From assembly GCA_038237245.1 (NCBI GenBank), contig JBBRYY010000010.1:1-57563 (forward strand): 57,563 nt of DNA, given 5' to 3'. Made by a program: the position numbers and the translations under genes. A model generated the notes under the pieces. It was not told the DNA's origin, did no database searches, and worked only from the letters and a program-made list of their open reading frames with translations. Positions 7,714-14,957 of the stretch are shown in pieces; position 1 is the first letter of the stretch, and each line of letters starts with the position of its first letter. Origin of the DNA: FEN-1250 sp038237245. GTDB lineage: Bacteria > Gemmatimonadota > Gemmatimonadetes > Gemmatimonadales > Gemmatimonadaceae.

Positions 7714-8886
7714 ATGACCATTACTGCCCCCTCGCCCGCCGAGCTCTCGAACGAGGAGATCTTCCGCTACAGCCGCCACCTCATCCTCCCCGCGGTCGGG
7801 CTCGACGGTCAGAAGAAGCTCAAGCGCGCACGCGTGCTCCTCGTTGGTGTCGGGGGGCTTGGTTCGCCTGCGGCCTTGTATCTGGCCGCGGCCGGTGTCG
7901 GCACGCTCGGCCTCGTCGACTTCGACGTCGTCGACGCGACGAATTTGCAGCGCCAAGTACTCCACGGCACGAGCGCGATCGGCAGGCGCAAGCTCGACTC
8001 CGCGCGCGACCGCATCGAGGATCTGAATCCGAACGTGAAGGTCGAGGCGCACGAGACACCGCTCACCTCGCGCAATGCGCTCGAGATCATCTCCACCTAC
8101 GACATCGTCGTCGACGGCACCGACAACTTCCAGACACGCTATCTCGTCAACGACGCGTGTGTCCTGCTCGGCAAGCCGAACGTCTACGGCAGCATCTATC
8201 GCTTCGAAGGGCAGGCGTCGGTGTTCGCGACGGGCGACGCGCCGTGCTATCGCTGCCTCTTCCGCGAGCCGCCCCCTCCGGGACTCGTGCCGAGCTGCGC
8301 CGAGGGCGGCGTGCTGGGCGTGCTGCCGGGGATCGTCGGCACGATTCAGACGACCGAGGCGCTCAAGCTCATCCTCGGCATCGGCGAGTCGCTGGCCGGA
8401 CGGCTGCTGCTCATCGATGCGCTGCGCATGCGCTTCCGCACGCTCAACTTGCGCAAGGATCCCGAATGCCCCGCGTGCGGCACGCACGAGATCAAGGAGC
8501 TCATCGACTACGAAGAGTTCTGCGGCGTGCGTCAGGCCGCTGCCGATGATGCGGCGGCGCAGAGCGCGGTGCCGGAAATCTCGCCGGTGCAGCTCGCAGC
8601 GCGTATCGCGCGCGGAGACGACTTCGATCTCATCGATGTGCGCGAGCCGCACGAATGGGACATCGCGCGCATTCCAGGCGCGCGGCTCATTCCGCTTGCG
8701 ACGCTCGTCACCGAGCTGTCGACGCTCGACAGCGCGCGCGACATTGTCGTCCACTGCAAAGTGGGCGGGCGAAGCGCGAAGGCCGTGCAGCAGCTGCAGG
8801 CATCGGGATTCCGGAAGGTGTGGAATCTCGCCGGTGGCATCATGCGCTGGAGCGACGATGTAGATCCATCCACGCCCAAATACTGA
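7714..8886 (+). CDS. MoeB/ThiF-type adenylyltransferase fused to rhodanese domain
   Basis: 390 aa. The N-terminal E1-like domain has the nucleotide loop GVGGLG (45-50), a GTDNFQTR segment and the zinc-binding pairs CYRC and CPAC. A conserved Cys occurs in VPSCAEGGVLG. The C-terminal rhodanese domain (about residues 285-390) has the persulfide cysteine in HCKVGGRS. This is the MoeZ/MOCS3/Uba4 architecture: it adenylates the carrier's C-terminal glycine and delivers sulfur to make the thiocarboxylate. The ATG at 7714 follows GGAGG. It sits between the carrier gene and a PLP enzyme that could use the thiocarboxylate as sulfur donor. The activity is well supported by motifs; the final sulfur acceptor is not known. 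Confidence 0.92.
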   Translation: MTITAPSPAELSNEEIFRYSRHLILPAVGLDGQKKLKRARVLLVGVGGLGSPAALYLAAAGVGTLGLVDFDVVDATNLQRQVLHGTSAIGRRKLDSARDRIEDLNPNVKVEAHETPLTSRNALEIISTYDIVVDGTDNFQTRYLVNDACVLLGKPNVYGSIYRFEGQASVFATGDAPCYRCLFREPPPPGLVPSCAEGGVLGVLPGIVGTIQTTEALKLILGIGESLAGRLLLIDALRMRFRTLNLRKDPECPACGTHEIKELIDYEEFCGVRQAAADDAAAQSAVPEISPVQLAARIARGDDFDLIDVREPHEWDIARIPGARLIPLATLVTELSTLDSARDIVVHCKVGGRSAKAVQQLQASGFRKVWNLAGGIMRWSDDVDPSTPKY

Positions 8887-8894
8887 ACGTCGAC

Positions 8895-10175
8895 ATGCCC
8901 ACGGTAGAGATTCCCAAGCGCGCGGTTCCCACATCGACGAATACGGTTCGTGCGCTTCCGCAGCACTGCAAGGTGTGCGGCGCTGAGTTCGAGGCGGCAC
9001 CCGAGGCGATCTGCGAGAAGTGCCTCGGTCCGCTCGAGCCGATGTATCCCGCTTCGCGCCGCTTCCCGAGCAAGGCGGAGATCGCCACGCGCACGCCGTC
9101 GATGTGGCGCTATCGCGAGTGGCTTCCCTTCGAAGGCACGCCAACGCTCTCGCAGGACACCGGCTTCACGCCGCTGGTCGACGCGCCGCGTCTCGCTGCC
9201 AGGCTCGGGGTTGGCAGACTCTGGATCAAGAACGATGCGGTGTCGCATCCGTCGCTCTCGTTCAAGGATCGCGTCGTCGCATCGGCGATCAATGCCGCCG
9301 TGGCGCTGGGTCTCGACACGGTCGGCTGCGCGTCGACCGGCAATCTCGCGAATGCGGTCGCGGCCCAGGCCGCGCGCGCCGGCCTCCCGGCGTGGATCTT
9401 CATCCCCGACAATCTCGAGCAGGCGAAAGTGCTCGGCACTGCCGTCTACGGCCCGAATCTCGTGCGCGTGCGCGGGCACTACGACGATGTAAATCGCCTG
9501 TGCGCGCAGCTTGCCGACCGCTTCGGCTGGGGAATCGTCAACGTCAACCTTCGCGGCTACTATGGGGAGGGCTCGAAGACGATGGGCTTCGAGATCGCCG
9601 AGCAGCTTGGATGGCGGCTGCCGACGGCCGTGGTCGTGCCGATGGCGGGCGGCTCGCTGCTGACCAAGCTCCACAAGGCGTTCGGCGAGCTGCGCGACGC
9701 CGGCCTGGTCACCGATGCATCGCCGAGGCTCTACGGCGCGCAGGCGTCGGGGTGCTCGCCGATCACGAGGCTCGTCGAGAGCGGTGGCGAGACCATCGTG
9801 CCGCAGATCCCGAACACGATCGCGAAGTCGATCGCCATTGGGAATCCCGCCGACGGCGTATTCGCCGCGCGCGCGATGCGCGGCACGGGCGGCTGGTCCG
9901 CCGCCGTGAGCGACGATGCGATTGTCGCCGCGATCCGTTTGCTTGCCGAGACCACCGGTATCTTCACGGAGACCGCCGGCGGCGCGACGCTCGCGGGAGC
10001 GTTGGCGCTGGCCGAGCAAGGCCGCTTCGGCAAGGATGACGAGGTCGTGCTGTGTATCACGGGGAATGGGCTCAAGACGCTCGATGCGATCAGCGGGGCG
10101 ATCGCGGACTCGCCCGTGATCGCGCCGCGCGTGCGCGAGGTCGCCGCGCTGGTGGAGGCGGCGGCTGCCTCATAG
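8895..10175 (+). CDS. thrC: Threonine synthase-type PLP enzyme with N-terminal zinc ribbon
   Basis: 426-aa fold-type II PLP enzyme. An N-terminal zinc-ribbon-like motif (C25, C28, C40, C43) is followed by a TGFTPL segment and the Schiff-base lysine K124 in SLSFKDR. A GCASTGNLANAVAAQ loop would bind the substrate and MAGGSLL the cofactor phosphate. Threonine synthases of this group convert O-phosphohomoserine to threonine. The gene starts eight bases after the MoeB-rhodanese stop, so it belongs to the sulfur-carrier operon. A close relative, CysM, takes sulfur from a carrier thiocarboxylate to make cysteine, so a thiocarboxylate-dependent role is a real alternative. I read the frame upstream of the ATG at 8895 as spill-over. 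Confidence 0.85.
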   Translation: MPTVEIPKRAVPTSTNTVRALPQHCKVCGAEFEAAPEAICEKCLGPLEPMYPASRRFPSKAEIATRTPSMWRYREWLPFEGTPTLSQDTGFTPLVDAPRLAARLGVGRLWIKNDAVSHPSLSFKDRVVASAINAAVALGLDTVGCASTGNLANAVAAQAARAGLPAWIFIPDNLEQAKVLGTAVYGPNLVRVRGHYDDVNRLCAQLADRFGWGIVNVNLRGYYGEGSKTMGFEIAEQLGWRLPTAVVVPMAGGSLLTKLHKAFGELRDAGLVTDASPRLYGAQASGCSPITRLVESGGETIVPQIPNTIAKSIAIGNPADGVFAARAMRGTGGWSAAVSDDAIVAAIRLLAETTGIFTETAGGATLAGALALAEQGRFGKDDEVVLCITGNGLKTLDAISGAIADSPVIAPRVREVAALVEAAAAS

Positions 10176-10203
10176 CAACGGCGTGATGGCGGAGACCGCC
10201 TCC
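10154..10203. terminator. Inverted repeats across convergent gene ends
   Basis: GGAGGCGG (10154-10161) and CCGCCTCC (10196-10203) form an 8-bp repeat around the overlapping stop codons of thrC and the DUF3303 gene. A nested GGCGG-AGA-CCGCC hairpin occupies 10188-10200. Both lie in coding sequence, so the repeats may be chance in GC-rich DNA. Confidence 0.25.
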
Positions 10204-10442
10204 GCCGACGTGATCACCGGCGTCACCTCGAACTCGACGAGATCGGACCACTGCGCGATCCATTCATCGAGCAGCGCGCGGTCGTCGCATTCCATCACCT
10301 GGTAGCAGCTGGTAAAGTCGGCGGTCACCCAGCTCGCGACATAACGCAGCTCGGCGCTCGCGAGCCGTCCGCGATCGCGAAAACGTCGATAGACGGGCGC
10401 GGCGTTTCCATCGTGAAAGCGCTCGATGATCATGTAGAGCAT
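10170..10442 (-). CDS. DUF3303-like small protein
   Basis: 90-aa protein beginning MLYMIIERF and containing RDRGRLASAELRYVASWV and LLDEWIAQWSDLVEFEV. I recognise this as the DUF3303 type, a small ferredoxin-like-fold family of unknown function found in many soil bacteria. The frame stays open upstream to 10598, but the family-typical start is the ATG at 10442; further upstream it would overlap the divergent ABC gene. It converges on thrC with a 6-bp overlap. There is no signal peptide or membrane segment, so it should be cytoplasmic. It has no evident tie to either neighbour. Confidence 0.75.
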   Translation of the reverse strand: MLYMIIERFHDGNAAPVYRRFRDRGRLASAELRYVASWVTADFTSCYQVMECDDRALLDEWIAQWSDLVEFEVTPVITSAEAVSAITPLL

Positions 10443-10515
10443 TCCAAAATGCCTCCCCGGGAGGGATCTTCGCGCGGGATAGCCGCGGCGCACAGGCGCG
10501 ACGCATCTTTCCACG

Positions 10516-11553
10516 ATGCCGAACGCGATCGTCGCATCGAAATTGACTAAAACATACGATGTTAAAGTGCGCGATCCCGGGATCAAGGGCGCGCTCATAG
10601 CGCTCGCGCGTCCCCGCTATCGGCAGGTGCGCGCGGTGGAGGATGTCTCGTTCTCGATCGAGCGCGGCGACGCCGTCGCCTTTCTCGGTCCGAACGGCGC
10701 GGGGAAGACTACCACGCTCAAGATGCTCACGGGCCTGCTCTTCCCGAGCGCCGGCGGCGCGCAGGTGGCTGGCTACGATCCGTGGACCGGCGGGAATTCC
10801 TTTCGGCGGCGCATCGCGTTCGTGTTGGGGAACAAGCAGCAGCTGCTCTGGGATCTCCCTCCGGAAGAAAGCTTCCGCTTGAATCGCGCGATTTATGGTG
10901 TGTCGCTCGCGGACTATACGAGGCGTCGCGCGGAGCTCGTCGAGCTGCTCGTGCTTGGTGATCTCATCGACAAGCCCGCCCGGCAGCTCTCGCTCGGCGA
11001 GCGCATGAAGTGCGAGCTCGCGGCGGCGCTTCTGCATCAGCCCGAGGTGTTGTTCCTCGATGAGCCGACGCTCGGACTCGACCTCGAGGCGCAGCAGACC
11101 ATCCGAACCTTCCTCGGCGAGTACCGTCGGCGGCACGGCGCGACGATCCTGCTGACGTCGCACTACATGGCGGATGTCACGGCGCTGGCGTCGCGCGTGC
11201 TGATCATCAATCGCGGCCGTCTACTTTATGATGGTGAGCTCTCGGAGCTGGTCACGCGCATCGCGCCGATCAAGCGCATCGAGCTCGTGCTGTCGGCACC
11301 GGTGCCGCGCGCGCGTCTCGAGGAGTACGGAACGGTGGCGCACTTTGCGCCGCCGCGGGCGACGCTCGAGGTGCCGCGTGAGGCTGCGACGGCAGCGAGT
11401 ACGAGGCTACTCACCGATCTCGCGGTCGCGGACCTCTCGATTCAGGATCCGCCGATCGAGGAAGTCATCCGCATCGCGTTCGGTGAAACAGAGCAACAGC
11501 CGAGCGGCGATGCGGCTCAGCCGCGCGCGGACATTCGCCGCGCGCCGCCGTGA
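10516..11553 (+). CDS. ABC transporter ATP-binding protein
   Basis: 345-aa ATPase. The Walker A motif is GPNGAGKT (58-65), the ABC signature is LSLGERMK, Walker B is LFLDEPTLGLD and the H-loop is TSHYM. The C-terminal extension of about 100 residues after the nucleotide-binding domain is common in drug- or polysaccharide-type exporters. The GTG start of the first permease overlaps its stop codon, so the product pairs with the two permeases that follow. Close relatives energise export through ABC-2 permeases of the PF06182 type. The transported compound cannot be read from the sequence. A 73-bp gap separates it from the divergent DUF3303 gene. Confidence 0.93.
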   Translation: MPNAIVASKLTKTYDVKVRDPGIKGALIALARPRYRQVRAVEDVSFSIERGDAVAFLGPNGAGKTTTLKMLTGLLFPSAGGAQVAGYDPWTGGNSFRRRIAFVLGNKQQLLWDLPPEESFRLNRAIYGVSLADYTRRRAELVELLVLGDLIDKPARQLSLGERMKCELAAALLHQPEVLFLDEPTLGLDLEAQQTIRTFLGEYRRRHGATILLTSHYMADVTALASRVLIINRGRLLYDGELSELVTRIAPIKRIELVLSAPVPRARLEEYGTVAHFAPPRATLEVPREAATAASTRLLTDLAVADLSIQDPPIEEVIRIAFGETEQQPSGDAAQPRADIRRAPP

Positions 11554-12380
11554 GCCCCGCCTCCACACGCAGCCCGCTCGCCACCTTCCGCGATCAGTAC
11601 GCGGAGCTCATGCGCTCGGCCTTCCTCGTCGACCTGCAGTACCGCGCATCGATCCTGATCTGGCTGATCTGGGGAATCACAGAGCCGATCATTTCGTTCG
11701 CGATCTGGTGGTCGATCGCCGCTGGCGGTGCCGTCGATGGGTACACGAGCGAGGGCTTCGCGCGCTACTTCTTTGGCGTTGCGCTCGTCAATCAGGCGAC
11801 ACTGTCGTGGGACGCATGGAACATCGATCGCTGGATCCGCGAAGGGGAGATGAACCATCGACTCACGCGCCCCATCGCACCGATTCACGAGGCGATCGCG
11901 GACAATGTCGCGTACAAGGGGCCCACGGCGGCGATCATCCTGGCGGTCTGGATCATCACTTCGATCTTCTGGCCCGCGGTTCGCATTCCATTCGAGCCGG
12001 GGCGATGGGCGCTCGGCATCGTCGCGATCATACTGGCGGCTGCTATCCGTTTCTTCAACGGATACGCAACGGGGCTCCTCGCCTTCTGGACGACGCGAGC
12101 GACGGCGCTCGTCGAGCTCCAGTTTGGAATCTCGCTGTTCCTGTCAGGGCGGATTGCGCCGCTCTCGCTGCTTCCTCCGCGCGTCGTGGATGTCGCGCAG
12201 TACCTCTGGTTTCCGTACGTGCTCTCGTTTCCCGTGGAGATTCTCACCGGCGCGGTGACGACGTGGCAGCAGTACGCGCGCGGATATGCGGGGCAGCTCG
12301 TATGGCTCGCGATCTGGCTGCTCCTATATCTCCTGGTGTGGAGACGCGGCCGCCGGCATTACGGCGCGGTGGGCGGATGA
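11550..12380 (+). CDS. ABC-2 type permease, subunit 1
   Basis: 276-aa membrane protein with about six hydrophobic helices. A WDAWNIDRWIREGEMNHRLTRPI segment in the middle corresponds to the coupling region seen in PF06182-type permeases. The start is GTG at 11550, overlapping the ATPase stop; the 3' end overlaps the second permease as ATGA. It presumably forms a heterodimeric channel with that permease, driven by the ATPase. Such ATPase-permease-permease triplets are common in Gemmatimonadota and Actinobacteria and usually have unassigned substrates. Confidence 0.87.
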   Translation: MSPASTRSPLATFRDQYAELMRSAFLVDLQYRASILIWLIWGITEPIISFAIWWSIAAGGAVDGYTSEGFARYFFGVALVNQATLSWDAWNIDRWIREGEMNHRLTRPIAPIHEAIADNVAYKGPTAAIILAVWIITSIFWPAVRIPFEPGRWALGIVAIILAAAIRFFNGYATGLLAFWTTRATALVELQFGISLFLSGRIAPLSLLPPRVVDVAQYLWFPYVLSFPVEILTGAVTTWQQYARGYAGQLVWLAIWLLLYLLVWRRGRRHYGAVGG

Positions 12381-13174
12381 AGAAGATCAGGCACACGCTG
12401 GCGGTGCTGCTCGCCTTCTGGAAGCTCAACTGGCTGGAGGAGCTGCAGTACCGCGGGAACTTTTTCGCGAGCCTGCTCGGCACCGTCTTCTGGCTGGTGA
12501 TGGCGATGCTCACCGTTGCGCTGTACTTCGGACACACGACGCAGCTCGGTGGATGGGGATATTGGGATGTCGTCGTACTGCTCGGAGTATTCAATGCGCT
12601 GACGGGAGTGGTCGAGACCGTGTTGCGTCCCGGGATCGGTCATCTTCCCGCGGATGTGCGAAGCGGAGCGCTCGATCTCGTGCTCGTGCGCCCCGTCGAT
12701 GCGCAGTTCTACGTCTCGTTCCGCCGACTCGATGTGTGGCGGCTCGCGGATGTCGTGCTCGGACTCGGACTCTCGGCGTATGCGCTCGCGCAGACGGGGA
12801 GAAGCGTCGGCGCTTGGCAGCTCGTCTCCTTCGTCGTGACGTTCGCCGTCGCGATCGCGGTGGTGTACGCGATCTGGGTCACGCTGATGAGCTTCTCGTT
12901 CTGGTTCGTCGCGGTCGAGAACATGGCGACGCTCTTCGACTCCGTCATCGACGCGGCGCGCTATCCGGTGAGCGCCTACCCGGGCGCACTGCGATTTGTG
13001 TTCGTGTATCTCATTCCCATCGCGTGGACGACGACGATCCCGGCGTCCGCGCTCACGGGACGGTTGAAGCCATCGCTCGCGCTGTGGTCGGTGGCGGTGG
13101 GAGTCGCCGCGCTTGGCGCGAGTCGCCTGCTCTGGCGAGTCGCGCTCAAGCGCTATACGAGTGCGGGTGGGTGA
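12377..13174 (+). CDS. ABC-2 type permease, subunit 2
   Basis: 265-aa membrane protein with about six hydrophobic stretches and a cytoplasmic segment RSGALDLVLVRPVDAQFYVS that parallels the LTRPI region of the first permease. The ATG at 12377 overlaps the preceding stop (ATGA). Upstream sequence in the same frame belongs to the neighbouring genes and was excluded. It completes the exporter operon, after which the strand switches. The two permeases share little direct identity by eye but have the same layout, which points to an old duplication. Confidence 0.88.
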   Translation: MKKIRHTLAVLLAFWKLNWLEELQYRGNFFASLLGTVFWLVMAMLTVALYFGHTTQLGGWGYWDVVVLLGVFNALTGVVETVLRPGIGHLPADVRSGALDLVLVRPVDAQFYVSFRRLDVWRLADVVLGLGLSAYALAQTGRSVGAWQLVSFVVTFAVAIAVVYAIWVTLMSFSFWFVAVENMATLFDSVIDAARYPVSAYPGALRFVFVYLIPIAWTTTIPASALTGRLKPSLALWSVAVGVAALGASRLLWRVALKRYTSAGG

Positions 13175-13189
13175 GAGGCGATCACTCGT
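13157..13189. terminator. Candidate shared terminator, ABC operon / DUF4412 gene
   Basis: ACGAGTG (13157-13163) and CACTCGT (13183-13189) form a perfect 7-bp stem around a 19-nt loop holding the permease stop codon. The repeat also covers the stop of the converging gene. No U tract is present. Confidence 0.35.
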
Positions 13190-13850
13190 GCGGCGGACGA
13201 CCCATGCTGGGCATGCTCATCTTCGTGTAGCCGGCCGGCACCGCAAACATCGCGTCGGGCACCGACGTCGCCTGTGCCTTCACGGCCAGGAACGACAGCT
13301 TGCCGTTGTTCGTGGCCTTCATCATCCCGCTCGTCTTCAGCGCCTCGGCGAACTGCGGACCGCCCTCCCTGAAGAACTGTCCCGACAGGCCGTGCGTGAG
13401 ACGGCTGAGCTGAAGCCCCGCACCCTTGGCCAGGCAGACGTCTCCTTCCTGGGGCTTCCCTTCGTCATCCGTGCCCTTGTAGTGCCAGTCATCGCACGAG
13501 ATGCCGGCGATGTTCTCGCTCTTCCCGGTCTTCACCGCCACACCGTGTTGCTTCGCAGTCTTCGCTGCGGCGCCGGCAGCGAAATTCGCCGGCAGTTCCA
13601 TGTACATCTTCTGCTCCGGCATGATCACGAAATTCGAAGTTCCCGTGAAGATCATCGCGCCCCCCTCTTCACCCATCCCTTCGAAGCGGATCTTCGAACC
13701 CTTCGTAAACTGCGTCATCGTGTCGGGCCCGTCCGCATGATTCTCGTACGACACGAATTGCATGATCCCGTCAAAGTTCTGAGCTGAGAGACGCGTTGCC
13801 CCGGCGGGGAGGACGCACGCGGCCGCGAGAGCGAGCATGATTCGTCGCAT
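13182..13850 (-). CDS. Exported DUF4412-like protein
   Basis: 222-aa protein with a classic Sec signal peptide (MRRIMLALAAACVLPAGA, cleavage likely after LSA). The mature part has FTGTSNFVIMPEQKMYMEL and GISCDDWHYKG, typical of the DUF4412 group of small periplasmic proteins of unknown function, often seen in Bacteroidota and Gemmatimonadota. Two cysteines, in ISCDDW and DVCLAK, could form a disulfide. The frame upstream of the ATG at 13850 was excluded because the signal peptide fixes the start. It is transcribed divergently from the HNH-like protein and converges with the ABC exporter. Confidence 0.75.
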   Translation of the reverse strand: MRRIMLALAAACVLPAGATRLSAQNFDGIMQFVSYENHADGPDTMTQFTKGSKIRFEGMGEEGGAMIFTGTSNFVIMPEQKMYMELPANFAAGAAAKTAKQHGVAVKTGKSENIAGISCDDWHYKGTDDEGKPQEGDVCLAKGAGLQLSRLTHGLSGQFFREGGPQFAEALKTSGMMKATNNGKLSFLAVKAQATSVPDAMFAVPAGYTKMSMPSMGRPPHE

Positions 13851-13978
13851 GTGAGAAGCACCTCGAGTGGGTTCGCCAGCCCTGGTGGACGGACGCCAAT
13901 GGACACAATGTGCGTACGCTGGTCCCGCCGAGTCAATCCGGGAATCCATGGGCGATCGCACCAGCATAACTTCCGGTA

Positions 13979-14641
13979 GTGCACGAGCAACGCATTCCGT
14001 GGCGCTTGAAGCGACGTATCATCGGCGGTATCGCGATTCCCGCCGGAGCGCTCGCATCTCTCGCGTGCGTGCGCACCGTGTCCTCCGTGCCTTACGCTGC
14101 GCCGGCGACGGCCGACACGGTCGTCACAACGATGACGACAGCGCAATCCGACAGCGCCCTGCAGTTCCCCTTCGTTCCGGACACGATGCGCACTCCCGGC
14201 GCCGCACTCGACGTCACGGCCGCGGACATCTGCGTCTCCGGCTACTCGAAGCGCGTGCGCAACGTTCCCGCGGCGGTGAAGCGGCAGGCCTATGCCAACT
14301 ACGGCATCCGCACTCACGAGCCCGGCGAGTACGAAGTCGACCATCTCATCAGCCTCGAGCTCGGCGGATCGAACTCCATTCGCAACCTCTGGCCTCAATC
14401 CTTTCGCACGCACCCCTGGAACGCGTACGTGAAGGACGAGCTCGAAAACGAACTCCATCGTCGCGTGTGCGCAGGGACGGTCGATCTCGGCAAAGCGCAG
14501 TACGTGATATCGCACGACTGGGTGATCGGTTATCGTACGTACGTGCATCAGACTCCGCCGTCCGCGACAACCCACAAGAGCAAGCAAAGCCGCCGCGCGC
14601 GAACGCGGACGCGGCCACAATTTCAGGGTCCGGTACCATGA
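13979..14641 (+). CDS. Exported protein with HNH-like DH...N motif
   Basis: 220 aa, GTG start. A basic N-terminus is followed by a hydrophobic segment (IIGGIAIPAGALASLA), suggesting a signal peptide or anchor. The core has ADICVSGYSKRVRNVP, then EVDHLISLELGGSNSIRNLW, which matches the DH-x(n)-N signature of HNH/His-Me finger nucleases. Cys residues in the first and last part could bind metal or form a disulfide. Related small proteins with this VDHL-SLELGGSN core are widespread and usually annotated as hypothetical or HNH endonuclease. If active it would be a periplasmic or secreted nuclease. The basic C-terminal tail (residues about 195-213) is unusual. It overlaps the next gene as ATGA. Confidence 0.65.
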   Translation: MHEQRIPWRLKRRIIGGIAIPAGALASLACVRTVSSVPYAAPATADTVVTTMTTAQSDSALQFPFVPDTMRTPGAALDVTAADICVSGYSKRVRNVPAAVKRQAYANYGIRTHEPGEYEVDHLISLELGGSNSIRNLWPQSFRTHPWNAYVKDELENELHRRVCAGTVDLGKAQYVISHDWVIGYRTYVHQTPPSATTHKSKQSRRARTRTRPQFQGPVP

Positions 14642-14955
14642 CGACCTCGCGGATGTCGCGGAACCAGAAGCTCACCCCCGTGATCAAGGGCCGCACTATC
14701 ACGCAGCTGACGTGGGACGGACCAGCCGCGCAGCTGCACTTCGACGATGGCTCCGCACTCCGCGTTCACACCGCAGCCGCACCGCCATCAGGCTCGAAGC
14801 CGGCAGCGCTCGGCAAAGTGCTCGCAGTGCGACAGTCGCTCGAAGTGATCGCCTTCGACCTCGAGGGACCTTCGTCGCTCCAGTTCAATCTCGCTGAGCC
14901 CACCTCGTGCGTGATGCTCCGCAACACGAAGGGCGTTCTCGAATACGCCGACTGA
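14638..14955 (+). CDS. Hypothetical protein
   Basis: 105-aa soluble protein, not recognised. It has a short basic N-terminus, then LTWDGPAAQLHFDDGS and two further beta-like stretches ending CVMLRNTKGVLEYAD. It looks like a small all-beta domain with no obvious catalytic residues. The ATG overlaps the stop of the HNH-like gene, so the two are probably co-translated and may act together, for example as an enzyme and a binding or immunity partner. That pairing is only suggested by the overlap. It ends two bases from the stop of the converging TonB receptor. Confidence 0.6.
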   Translation: MTTSRMSRNQKLTPVIKGRTITQLTWDGPAAQLHFDDGSALRVHTAAAPPSGSKPAALGKVLAVRQSLEVIAFDLEGPSSLQFNLAEPTSCVMLRNTKGVLEYAD

Positions 14956-14957
14956 CG

